64,000 bases of DNA from the NCBI GenBank assembly GCA_025677815.1, contig JAIXMP010000002.1, forward strand, positions 1,736,001 to 1,800,000, in the 5' to 3' direction. This document shows, piece after piece, positions 11,789 through 23,867 of the stretch. Numbering within the stretch: position 1 is the stretch's first letter; every line of letters starts with the position of its first letter. The DNA comes from Phascolomyces articulosus. Taxonomy: Eukaryota > Mucoromycota > Mucoromycetes > Mucorales > Lichtheimiaceae. The notes under the pieces are model-generated. The model was not told the origin of the DNA. It ran no database searches and was given only the letters and a program-made list of their open reading frames with translations. The translations under genes were made by a program, and so were the position numbers.

Positions 11789-14700
11789 TATAAAATAACA
11801 AAAGAGAAAGAAAAGCAATAAAAAGGGAATAGAGCCTGTTTTTGTTTTTTTGTTTTTTTGGTTTTTTTTTGTGCTGCAACTACTGCTACTAAGACGTTAA
11901 CAATATGAAACCGACAAATCCTTCGTTTTTCTCGTTATTGTTATGATGATTATTATATTACTATCTGTTATTGTTGTAGATATAAGTTGTTCAAAAAGAG
12001 GTGGGGAATAGAATATGTATAGTAATGTATGATTTCTTAGTCAAGTTAATAATATAGCGTATTATACTTTTTACAGAATAAAATAAAGAGAAAAGGAGAG
12101 GCGTTTTTTTTTTCACTTTTGGCCTGCAGAAGAACAAAAAAAGGGTGATAGGGTGACACCAAAAAAAAACACACCATCCCTCAGTTGTGTACTGTAAAAT
12201 GTGTATAAGATGACCTGTATATGTTGTAGGTGTAATATTGTATAAAAAAGTAAGCTCAGCTTTATTAGATAGGATAACGTACTAGCAAAGGAATAGTTTA
12301 GTATACTAACGATGAGTTTATATTACCATTTGTATCTAATGGCAGTAGTAGTCGCAGATATATATAGTCTATGAATGATTAGCATCATCATCATTAATCA
12401 TAAACAAATTCTCGTTGAGAGAACCTTCCTTTTTTCGATAAGGTTTGTTATTTTATTGTATTTCTGTAAAGAGAAAAAAAAGACGACCATGCTGTTTTAA
12501 TTTGTTGTTGATTGCTTTTTGTTGGTTTGCAACTTAAAGTCTCGTGGTAAACCAAAAGTGAACTTTTCCTTATATTAACGATACAAACATACAACCATCT
12601 TATTCAAAGTAAAAAAAACAATCTTTTCTATACAGAGTTTATATATCTTCCGTAACAGAAGACAAATGCATTTGGTGAACATACTGGTATATAGTAATAT
12701 TAATGCATCTACTGGTCTTTTAATATAAAAATAGTATGTCATTGGATTTATGCTATGGTATATGTTAAACATCTTTATATAATAACTACTACTTTTTTAT
12801 ATTATAATAGAATATCATCATCACCATCCAATGGTCGTACTAATGATAAGGAAGAAAAGAAAACAAACGTAAGTTATATACAAACGCATCATGCACTATG
12901 CATTTCTGAAACATGCTTTTTTTTTTCTGTCGTCCACATGATGTTACATGTAGTACTATAAGTTTTGTGAAAAGGGGAGAAATGGAGAAACAAAATCCAT
13001 TCTTTTTGTCTGGCTGCTGTTTATTGATGCTTGTTGTTTTTGAATATGGTAACAAAATTATATTTCTCTGTAAGATTATGTGGGGTTAGTTTCCTTTTTT
13101 TTAGCGTGTAATTTTATAAATGTACAAATCCATTTGAATGCCACATCAAATATTTGTAATGATACTATAAAATAAAATTTAAAAAAGATCCCTTCAGCGT
13201 ATCAAACACTTTGTATTTAGGAATGAATCGTCATAACCTATATGACTCATTCTTCTCGTCATTTTACAATAATAAATAATAAATTATGTACATCTGATGA
13301 TAGTAATAATATTTTATATATATATTACCAAAAACGTTCTTTCCGTTCTTCATGTTAAAACTGCTATTACTATTACTCATGTTAGATGTGTACGTATATA
13401 TAAAAAATATAAATACTAAACAATTGTGAAGCAAGGTAGTATCCATGTGACATTTGCCCTTGTGAGACCCATCCTTTGGGTAGATTCATTTGTCAAATTG
13501 TAACGTGTGTAAAAATAAAGTGCCACAATCATAATAAACAGTGAATATAAAAAATAACATAACGTTGAACTTTTTATTATCACGAAAGCCTATTTGGATG
13601 AAGTGAGAAAAGAATTATGTCACTTTTTCTATGAACTTTAAAAAAAAGCTAGTATACATATTATATATATCAAATAAAATAATGAATGATTTCCGTTCCT
13701 CCGAAAGTTAAAATAGGTGTATAAACTCTCTATACTTTTATTTGTTACATACCTATCTGTCTAGGTATCATTATTAAGTATATATAAAAAGAATAAAGGT
13801 ATAATTATAATAGATCAATAGATCTATATTGACCATTATCCGTATATGTTCCGAAAGTTCATAATGTAAAGTATGATTACATCATTGTATACATATTGGT
13901 GTGCAGTTTTTACCCAGTTAATTAAGACTAAAAGATTAGATTATTAGACTATTCACATTACTCACGTCATAATATGTAACGATAGCAAATATAGTAGGTA
14001 TGAAAATACGATGTGATAGGAGACCATTGTAACTACCACAACTCCTGCCAGCTATCATGGTATTAGTTTTTATGTATGACTAGCACTTGCCCATCATATA
14101 CTTTTGTACATACAATTTTCTTTCATAAATATATTACATCATAACAAAAGTAATATGCCATCATCAAAAGAACAAAGCAATCTATTGTAGCATATACTAA
14201 AATTATAGTGATAGATGATGATGTAAAGGATTTTTTAGACTTGCATTTGTCTTCTGAATCAACATAATAAAGAACCCTATTATAATATTCTCCAAATATC
14301 AACATTTCATCAGTTTGATGTGCTTTAAATAAAATTAATGGAAATATATATATGATATGATGCAATGCTTATTATCATGTGCAAACTTTTAAGTACAGGT
14401 AGAAATATACAAATAACAACAACAAGGATGAGTTGAAGACCATATAAAAGGGACAGTGCATAGAGATTTTCATCTAAGAATGTTGTACTATTTAACGACT
14501 TTCTTTAGAGAGTAATTGATAGTCTATTGAAATACATACATTAATCCTTCGTTTTGCCCCAAGTAGTAAAAGTCGTATCAATTTGGACTATATATTAGAA
14601 GATTTTGGATATATAGATCAATGTAACAATAAATTCTAGTGATGTTGGCATCAAAGCCAGAATTTATTTCTTAAATTTATAAAAAAGAGTATTACTGCAT

Positions 14701-14984
14701 TGGTAGCAAAACTGGAAGGCATCTTGGTAACTTACTACTTGCAGACTGGCACAAAACCTTGCTATCTTGGTAATAATAGCCTATTTGACAATTTTAATCA
14801 TTGTATGTATTATTAATCTACACAACCCAAATGATATAATTCATTGCTTAATAATATACCATAATACACACTTAATGGGAGTTCCTCCATGCTGAGCAAT
14901 TTAGTATAAATAGACTATTTTGAATTGTAATGAAACTTCATTGAATTATTTTTGGGTCTCGTTGACTTGTTCCGTTTATTCTTT
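11789..14984. other. AT-rich gene desert
   Basis: About 3.2 kb of AT-rich sequence with homopolymer runs. The short open frames in it are low-complexity and have no family resemblance. The segment next to 11789 (runs of T and TG) is the presumed kinase 5' UTR and promoter. Confidence 0.5.
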
Positions 14985-15540
14985 TTATTGGTTGATATAT
15001 TGTCTGATACAACAACACCCGCTGAACGACAACCATTGGAGAAATTGTTTGTATTGAATAGGATCTACATTCAGCCCGAATATACCTGCCACTACATGTG
15101 AACAGAATTGGTGTAAAGCTGCTCGAAATCGAAAGATTTGGAAATCTGAGATGTCGAGAGGTATAGTTTCAACCAGCAGGGATAGAAGCTGGCCTGCCAC
15201 TCCTTAGTTTGGACCAATGTTGATGAGAGAACCCAGGATCCTAACAAACGATATACCATACAAATTTAAATTATGATCATTCCCACTTAGTGTGGCCAAT
15301 ACAACAAAACGAATTGGCTCTAAAAAAGAAAAGAAAAGCCACAATATCAGTTTTTTCTGTCGTGGTCAATATAGTTAATATTATAATATATATTTATTTA
15401 TAATATAATTCTTACTGTTACATCAAATAGTTGGGATTGTGTATCGGCTGAGGAATTCAACCTTGTTAATATTTGCTGTTTTTTGGTGCAAACAGTTGTG
15501 AGTAAAGGGGAGCTCTGATCAACAGCATTATCAATTAATT
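14985..15540 (-). pseudogene. Decayed protein-coding gene, family unknown
   Basis: A patch of higher GC and protein-like codon use inside the desert. Reading the minus strand, 15540 down to about 15418 gives VDQSSPLLTTVCTKKQQ and NSSADTQSQLFDVT, followed by GTAAGA. From about 15330 a second stretch reads EPIRFVVLATLSGNDHNLNL, then YGISFVRILGSLINIGPN, an in-frame TAA, and continues in the same frame as GVAGQLLSLLVETIPLDIS to a TAA at 14985-14987. The splice join between the two pieces does not keep frame with canonical sites. The in-frame stop and the frame break suggest a recently inactivated gene. I do not recognise the family. More fragments of similar composition lie up to about 16240. Confidence 0.45.
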
Positions 15541-18500
15541 TTATAAAAATGATGTTGTAGCATATTCTTAGCATTAGATGCTATACTTGTTACGTTACTA
15601 CGTAGCCTTATATAAAGGCTATATTTTTGTGAAAATATATCTTTAACTTTTGGTCTAGTGAATCTCTCCTCTTGTCCTACCAGTTATAGTTGATTTTTAT
15701 AAAGAGATACTTGCGCTTTGGCTTAGAGTGTCCGCCAGATGACAGTTGCAAGAAAACAAAGGTACGTTAATTAGAGCAGCCACAGTGGTATGACCCTGAT
15801 ACTGGCGGAAACAATAGGTTGCTTATTAGTAGAGCCTTTCTTTGATGAGCTGAATGGGAAAAAATGAATCACTTGGTTATTTAATTTCTGAATTCAAAAT
15901 ACTGTTATATATACTTTAACTTTTTTTTCAAAAAAAAACTTACTAGTATGTATTATGATTGCCTATATAAATGTTGCCACATTTTATCATCTAGCTGCAT
16001 TTGTCATTTTGGTAGGTTCGCAAAATTTGGTCATGGTGCTTTAATCTTTGTGAATCATATATGAAAAAGATAGATATTCCCCTCATTGGAACCTTTGTTT
16101 AAATTCATGTGATGGTTGTTGTAAGTATCCTTGTTGGTCCAACACTTGATAGTCGTATGTTAAAAAAAGTTGCCCACGTTGCTAATATGATAATCACCAT
16201 TGACCGAAAGTTCAAGTAAAAGACATGTCAATTGTCAAACTATTATTTATATACAATTTCTATTCCATTGTTGCTGATGACAGTGAAATGAATGTATACG
16301 CTATGTGATACTAATGATGTTTTCATAGTAGTGAAGTCTAGCGATTCACAACATTCAGAATAAAGTAAATATGCATGGAAAACATGATTCAATATGCAAC
16401 AGATCATCCTCATCACTTTAGCAAACAAATATGAAATGTTGAATCCAAAAAGAGTGTATTCTACAATAAAAGAAATTGGTAGCTAATTCAACAAACAGCA
16501 TTTAATATATAGTAATATCTAGGCATGCAGTCATCTATGGTTAAAATAGATGACTCATTCTACTATATTATCTTGTTTTTTTTCTGTTTTTGGTATTATT
16601 CATTATTTCATTGTTTTATTCAAATGTTTATCATGACAAAAAAAAGAACATTCATTATTTTGCCCTTTTAATAAATGATAAGAAAACATACTACTTAGTA
16701 CGTTGATAAGTGCATCGATCGACAATTTATGCACTCTCCGCTTTCTCTCTCTATATATATATATATATAAAAGAAGAATAGAGTGTATCACCCTGCACAT
16801 CATTCTAATATGACAGAAAATATATTATTGTTATTATAGACAGCTATTAATGTGCCTGCTATATGTATGCCACTAGAAACCATCCATGAGTCAACAAATG
16901 GCGTCAGAGAGAGTAATTAATATCAAAGAAAAACAACTCTTTTTATTATTCTATAATAACGGTCCAGATCGTCCATCTATTACCATCATGTTATCTATTA
17001 AAAAAACAAAAACGTGTGCATTATTACAGTACTACTATATTACTATATATTATAAATGATGTTGTGGTCACACACCTTGTGTAATAATGAGAGATCATCA
17101 TTTGCATGATTGTATACAAACGAAGATGTAAGAAAAAAAAAAGAGGAATAAAAAAAACACATGGTTATAGAAGTACTACATTGGTCGGGGCTTTATTATT
17201 GTTTTTTTTGTTACTATCCTTTATATATAAACATAAACTCTGGGGAAAATATGTGAGTTGAAATGATTGACCATATTGAGTAATTCAAGATAACAGAAAA
17301 AAAATAGGAAAGAGAGAAAGAACGGGTTTATGATAAAATATGCAGGAGAAATTTGGTTATAAAATAGGGGGGAATGAAAGGCATTGTTGATAGGTATCAT
17401 TCTATATTGATGAGTCCTATCTACTTTCATACTTAGAAGTATTACTAGCCAACTATATAATAAATAAATGATTTGAATTTTGTTGATACAATCTTGTCAA
17501 AACGTGTAACAAAAGCACTTGGCAAAATATGGCGAGATATTTGGAGAAGAGTTATTATTAAGATTGTATAAACAAAAAGCGAATCATTAATCGTTTAATT
17601 CAGTCAATCCTTAAACTCTCACATGTTGTGTTGCAACTTTCTTTTTCGGCTAATGACTTTTTTGATAGATTATGCAACATCATGTAAAGCACGCAGATAT
17701 TTTCTTTCTTTTTTAGATTTTTTGCATATGAGGATGAAAAATAGGAACCAATTACCATAAATCTAGCCATCCCCCCCCACATACACAATCTCCTTTATGT
17801 AAACTTGTATAAGTGCAAATAGTAGTTACCAGCATTATTATTATTATTATTATTATTATCATTGTACATATTTTAAGAGATAAAACATCGACTTTATATA
17901 GAAAATTTCATCCGTCAGTTGTACAATCGGAACTTTCTCCGTTTTTTTATGTCATGACTACTGATGCTTCATTTTCTTACTATTATTATTATTTACTATA
18001 TACTTGTATATAGAAGTGTCTCTTGGGATATATAGAGATCCTCTTCCATAATATAGATAATCAGTTAATAGTTGTATTATTATTCATATCTAGTAACAAT
18101 TGCCCATAAAAAGCTATGTCATATTATCTCTATCCCACCTCATCCCCCCAAATAAAATCACTTATGTTTTTCGCGGGCCCCTCTCCTCCTTCACGTACTC
18201 CTTTATATATACTATACGACGACGGGACCCCCTTAAAGCACTGACAAAATAGAGAGGATTCTCGAATTTAAATGATAATAAAATAGTTATTATATAATGG
18301 TTGTTATCTGTTTTTCTTTATTTGGATAATGAATTTTCAACAACACATTACAACAACAAGCAAAGCGTGGCTTGCCAAATACTCAATTCGATACAAAACG
18401 CTCACATGGTATTTTAGGCATAATTACTCCTTAATTCCGTTTTTTCTAAATCTATCTATGATGTTATAGATCTACTAATAGTTGAATAGAAGTCATTTGA

Positions 18501-19473
18501 ATATGGGATAGAACATATAGAAAATAATAAAAAAGATACTACATTTATAATTAAAAGTATCTATTTTTTATGGGTTATATAAAGAGAACATGAAGCATGA
18601 TGTGAAAGGGTAAAGAGAGGGGGAAAGGTGCAGAGGATAATTCCTACTAATAATAATTAAAAAGATAAGAAATCATAACTTATATTTCTTTTGTCTTTAA
18701 AATTCCCAACTATCGGCTATTATTAAACTGCCATGTTTTTAGTTGTTATTCTATAGAGGCATCCATGATTTCATGGGTTATTTTGGTGGCGGTTTAATTT
18801 ATTATATTATACTACTATTGCCACGCTTTTTATTTGTTCATTAGAATGATAGAATCACTACCCCCAATCATTAGCCATGATTACAGCAGTAGTGATATAT
18901 ATAAAGTTTTTTTTTATATATATGGTAAAAACCGAGTCTCTATTATATGTATGCGTGTGTTATATTATTTTGGGGGGGGAAGAAGAAGAAACAGGGATCA
19001 TCTTCATCAATATTCACTGATTGTAATCTTTCTTTATACTCCTTCCTATTCTTTCTCTTTGTCCCCCTATTTCAAATAGTAACTTCATATCATATAAAAC
19101 CTCCTCTCTTCTTCTTCTTGTTCCCCTTCTCCCCCAAATACAGAAAGAACCCGAAATGCAAATTTGTTATCGTACAGATCGGTTCTTCTCGTCCCGTATT
19201 GATAGACAATCAACCATTACTTACAAATTTACTATATAAATATAATTGTCTTTATGAACCCATCAAAAAAAAAATCACAGGTTTATTTTATATTATTATA
19301 TTTCTTTTCTTTTTCTCTTTTACAGGTTGTAATTTTATTATTACATCTACTTCTTTATTTTTTTTAATTGGAAAAAAATAAAGAAAGGGTTTTTCGAGGT
19401 TGTTGTGCGTCGTCATATTGTTTATTTTGATATTTTCATTCGTGTGTAAATACAATTAATATAATTTCAAATT
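15541..19473. other. AT-rich gene desert and CreA 5' region
   Basis: About 3.9 kb without a supportable gene. It contains (ATT)n near 17836-17860, a TA run near 16753-16770, and slightly GC-richer coding-like scraps at 15720-15850 and 16000-16240, possibly more relics. The last 400 bases before CreA are pyrimidine-rich and probably form its long 5' UTR and promoter. Confidence 0.45.
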
Positions 19474-20262
19474 ATGCCACCTATTCGAAATAAATCATCC
19501 TCCACGGCGCCTCGTCCTTATCAATGTCCAATGTGTTCAAAGGCATTTTTTCGATTGGAACATCAAACCCGTCATATTCGAACACATACAGGTGAAAAAC
19601 CTCATTTATGCACTTTTCCTGGTTGTGAAAAACGTTTTTCTCGGAGTGACGAACTGACTCGCCATGCTCGCATTCATACTTCATCACCAAGTCATGGTTA
19701 TTATAATAAACGTCATGTCCGATCGCACCATCGTCAATCGACACACACCATGACAATGTCAACAACAATAGCTTGTCCATTTTATTACGCTTCTCCACCA
19801 CCACCCTATTATTATGATTATCACTATGGTGATACATTCTCTTCATGTCAAGAATGTGTAGCTATGACTGTTGCCAAGCAACAACAAGATGGATACTATT
19901 ATTATCATAACCAACAACAACGATCCATCATGCACCCATTATCACCTCAATATTCAAGTTACTCCTCTGATTCTGAAAGTGATTATATATACACACCTGA
20001 AAGTTCACCTATTCAACGACCTTTATTACCACCTCCATCACCAGCTACGACACGTTCATCTTCTTCATCCACTGGTTCTATTTTTTCACAACAAAAACCG
20101 AATAAATTACCACTTTTATTAATTCAACAAACATCAACAAAGAAACCTTCACCTGTTGAATGTAATACATCGTATATGCCACTGGATTCTCCTCCTCTTT
20201 TGAATTATCATTCTACTACAACTATGACAAGATTACCTTCCATCCGTTCTTTATTACTTTAA
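19474..20262 (+). CDS. creA: C2H2 transcription factor, CreA/Mig1-type carbon catabolite repressor
   Basis: Nuclear DNA-binding repressor of genes for alternative carbon sources when glucose is present (family knowledge). Single exon, 262 aa, starting at ATG 19474. Two adjacent C2H2 fingers occupy residues about 14-70: [20 protein letters not shown] and the linker IRTHTGEKP, then [20 protein letters not shown] and HARIH. The [18 protein letters not shown] and [12 protein letters not shown] helices are those of CreA/Mig1, which bind SYGGRG sites. The rest is low-complexity (His, Tyr, Ser, Pro). The protein ends in LPSIRSLLL, like the short LPSI-SLL motifs at the C-termini of related fungal repressors. 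It is shorter than ascomycete CreA, and no nuclear export or regulatory domain can be recognised. Confidence 0.88.
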   Translation: MPPIRNKSSSTAPRPYQCPMCSKAFFRLEHQTRHIRTHTGEKPHLCTFPGCEKRFSRSDELTRHARIHTSSPSHGYYNKRHVRSHHRQSTHTMTMSTTIACPFYYASPPPPYYYDYHYGDTFSSCQECVAMTVAKQQQDGYYYYHNQQQRSIMHPLSPQYSSYSSDSESDYIYTPESSPIQRPLLPPPSPATTRSSSSSTGSIFSQQKPNKLPLLLIQQTSTKKPSPVECNTSYMPLDSPPLLNYHSTTTMTRLPSIRSLLL

Positions 20263-21274
20263 AGTTTATTACTACAACCGAAGCAACTGAAAGAATACCA
20301 GCATCATCCATTCCTTTTTCCTATTTTAATTTGTCACTCTTTTTAATGATTCATACCCCAATATCATTCGTTTTTAATCATCATTTTTGTAATCACTTCT
20401 TTTGATCCATTATATCCCAGTAACATTATATCAAACCAGATCGAATTACTTATTTTAAAATGAGGCGTATATAATTCCAACTTCTTTTCTATTTCTGTCT
20501 CTCTTTTTCTTCAATTTTGTACATATGTATGCTTATTTCTTTTATATATATATATTTGTATATTTACATGGTTTTTTTTCTCTTTATGCATCATTTCTTT
20601 TATACTTCCAAATATATTATATTTTCTTTTCCATCCAATTTTTCACATTACTCTCTTTTTATGTAGTTACTTATTTGTCAATAAATCTTTTTTTTCCAAC
20701 ATTTATTGTACTATTACTTTATAAGGATGCATAAGCAGTTACGTACTGGTCTCCATTTAGGTAATGTAAACAAACAAAATAGATATGATTCATTTGTATG
20801 TGTGACAATGAAACAGACATCTTGCATAAATAATCAATAAATAAACAACAAAATTTCATGCAAAACGTATATGTACTTCTTTATCAAATATTTGGGTATA
20901 TATAAAAATATGTAAATATCATAAATGATCCACTGAAACAATTTGAAAATGCATGGTTTTTTTTCCTTTGTCATACTGGTCATATAGAATAGAATAATAA
21001 TATCATTAAGAGTTAAAAAAAACAACAACAACAGCAAAAAAGTATATAAAAAAATACATAATACAAAGAGAAAGAAAAAAATGGGATGTAATAGTAAATG
21101 TGAGTGTAATAATGTGCCAATGGATGAGATAATTTGTATAATAAAGTGCATGAATGGGTTTGGGAGGAGAAGATCTTGTAAAAAAAATTATGAATTTAAG
21201 TGTGTGTGTGTGATGGATGATTGGGAATGCGTCAAAAAAAAAGGGAAGGCAAAAAAGAACAAGACAATTCTTAA
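20263..21274. other. Intergenic, CreA 3' region
   Basis: T-rich sequence directly after the CreA stop, consistent with a 3' UTR, then AT-rich spacer to the convergent gene. The open frames here are low-complexity, so none is called. Confidence 0.5.
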
Positions 21275-23355
21275 TTACTTATCATTGTTATTACTATTAT
21301 TTTCTGCAGTAATAGCAGCTCGACGACCTTCTGTGGACATGATCAATCCTTCAGGATGGAACCAATAAATGGTAGCAAACTTTTGTCGTAATTCATTGAC
21401 CAAGAGAGAAGTAATACCACCATTATTATTTCTTGAAGTACCATTGGTATGTGCTGTGGTAGGTGTGACATCCCAATGAATTGTTTGATCCCATCGTCCT
21501 GAACTAAGTCCCGTAATAAACTCATCCCATTCATTATTGGTGAACGTCAAATGTAATTTCGATCCACTTAATTCCTTGGTCATCAACAGTACACCTTGAC
21601 CCACGACCTTGGTTAATTGCATCATACGTTCACCCACCACAATATTACGTCGAAAAGCAGCCCAGTTAGTTTCCGTTAATAAAGGTTCGATCCAACTACG
21701 ATACGCTTTCATATTGGCATTGCGATCTCGATCACGATCTCGATCCGAAGCATAGGAGGCCAAAAAGTCACTATTGTTATTAAATATTTCACTTCCCCAT
21801 TGAGGCATCTTGACGACTTCATTGGGAAACAAGACAGCAAACGTGCTTTGGAATTGTTCAAAGGCAAGATACAATCGGAAATAATCCGTATTGTAATAGA
21901 TACCGTTTTGATTCATGCCATTGTCTAAATGAGGTTTCATATTGGAATGATTGGTTAAGATACGTAAAGAAGGTTCTAATAATTCGGCCGCTCGTTCCGG
22001 GGAGGCAATGGCTTCAGGTGTTAATCCAGCCACTTGTTCAATGGCCAAGGAATAGTCTTCTGGTAATCGTTCTGCTTTTTGTTCCAAATCCGTAATGGTG
22101 ATACTACGCATACGTCCGATAATATCGTCACCTAAATTTTTCATTTGGTTAGTATCCAAATTTCCTTTTTTTGAACATCTTCATTTTTTTTTTCACACAC
22201 ACTTCTTTTGTAAAACACAAATGACCCAAACTTACGTCTTTGTTCAAATTCACCATGGCGATGGGGTATCTTTGGTTTTTTTGTGACCACAGGGGAAGGT
22301 GTCATTAAATCGGTAGGTTGATCACTAGTTTGACGTTTTCTCTTTCGCATCAAAGAAGCATGGGTTAAAATGCCATGCTCTGCATATCGTTGTAATAATA
22401 CGGGTTCGCGTGTAATTCGACCATCTTGATAGTAAAAGCCACGTTGTTTCGGTTCCATGACAAATTCTTTTCCATGTTCTCCTCCTTCTGACATTTCCAA
22501 TGCATTCCCCAAAGGTGTGAATTTCGGGGGTGTATCATATCTTCTGACAATGGGTGTGGCGGTAGGAGGTGGTGGTGGTGGTAGATGGAGTGGGTGCGTA
22601 GGTGGTGATGGAGCGGCATCGGCTGGATACAAGGGTCGGAAATTGGTATAAGGTCGTACTGTGTAAGCATCTGTTGAGGTATCATCCGAAGAAGAAAGTG
22701 GTGATCTTGCTGTTGTTGTCACGGAAGGTGGGGCCGCTGGTGGTGGTGGACCTCCTCCTCCTCCAGGATGCATAAGTGGATCATTCTGTTGTTGTGTTGG
22801 TGTGCCGGGTACCGTCTGTTGTTGAGTTTGTGCTGCTGCTGCTGCTGCCGCTGCTTCTGCGGCTGCTGCTTCTGCTTGTTGACGTTGATGGGTCATATAA
22901 GGGACCGATAAGAGTTTTGTAATAGGTGAAGCCGAAGTGGATGTTGAAGAAGCAGAAGAAGAAGACATGGAAGCTGTATCTGGCCATAATTTTTCTCTGG
23001 GCATGCCTTTCAAACAACAACTACTGGTACCAGGTAATCGTACGGCATGGGCACCAAAACCTCGGTCATCAAAAATAATCTTGTTTTCATGAACGGGTTT
23101 ATGAAACTTGACATGGTCTCCTAAAGCATAAGAAACACAAAAAAAAAGACGAGCTAAACGTTCTGGGTCCCGTTTTTTACGTAAAACTTGTTTGATAATA
23201 CGAAAGAGGTCCAATAAATTTTCGTCGCATAATATATCTTCTGCTTGTGGTTCATACAAATGACCTGCAGTTGCATGTAAAAGACAGTAATCACCTAGCG
23301 AAGTAGAAGTAGTAGTTGAAGAAGGTGGGTTGGTTTGCAGACTTCGGTGACTCAT
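21275..23355 (-). CDS. Unrecognised 658-aa protein
   Basis: Two exons (22236-23355 and 21275-22131) join in frame; the intron ends with a perfect TACTAAC branch site and TTTAG. I do not recognise the family. Visible parts: an N-terminal globular segment (residues about 25-125) containing LLDLFRIIKQVLRKKRDPER and LARLFFCVSYALGDHVKFH; a Ser/Thr/Pro/Ala/Gln-rich middle with poly-Ala and Pro-rich stretches; a basic patch (LMRKRKRQ, VTKKPKIPHR) that could be a nuclear signal; and a helical C-terminal region of about 290 residues (SITITDLEQKAERLPEDYSL, GERMMQLTKVVGQGVLLMTK). There is no signal peptide or transmembrane helix. Disordered linkers with a basic patch suggest a nuclear regulatory protein, but that is inference only. 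Confidence 0.8.
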
Positions 23356-23867
23356 TCGACTCTTTGTTTAAATTTATATAGATATATATATTACAGATAT
23401 AGAGAGTATAAGTGAAGTAAGTAGTGAAAAAAGGGAAGAAATAGATAGTATTTTTAAAAAAGTAAGAGTACTTTTTTTTTTTCGTAACAAAAAAAAATGG
23501 AAATAAAAAAAAACTTCTATTTTGTAATATTATAAACCGGTGTTGTGGGGTAGTTTATAATCGGAGATAGAGAATGAAATTAATTCTCAGCCTCATTTCT
23601 TTCCTCTATTAAGAATAAATAATAAAGATGTGGGAAAATAATATAAGTTGTTTATAGCAGTTTTATAGTTTTAATAAGGTATCTATGCCCGTTTATGTCT
23701 AACAAAATTTATATATTTTATAGTTACTTTATATAGTACTACTTTCTTTGCCCCGCGCACTGCCATTTGGTCCGTGTGATGTATACGAAGAGACCTTCCA
23801 ATAGTGAAAGAGAAGAACAAGACAAGACAGATTTTCTTTGATTCTCTTTTAAGATATCAAGAGAAAA
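23356..23867. other. Intergenic
   Basis: 512-bp AT-rich spacer: promoter side of the 658-aa protein gene and 3' flank of the thiamine pyrophosphokinase gene. No ORF or RNA is recognised. Confidence 0.5.

Noticed and set aside
22365..22685. His-rich minus-strand frame inside the 658-aa gene
   Set aside because: Shadow of the real frame over its Pro/Ala-rich codons.
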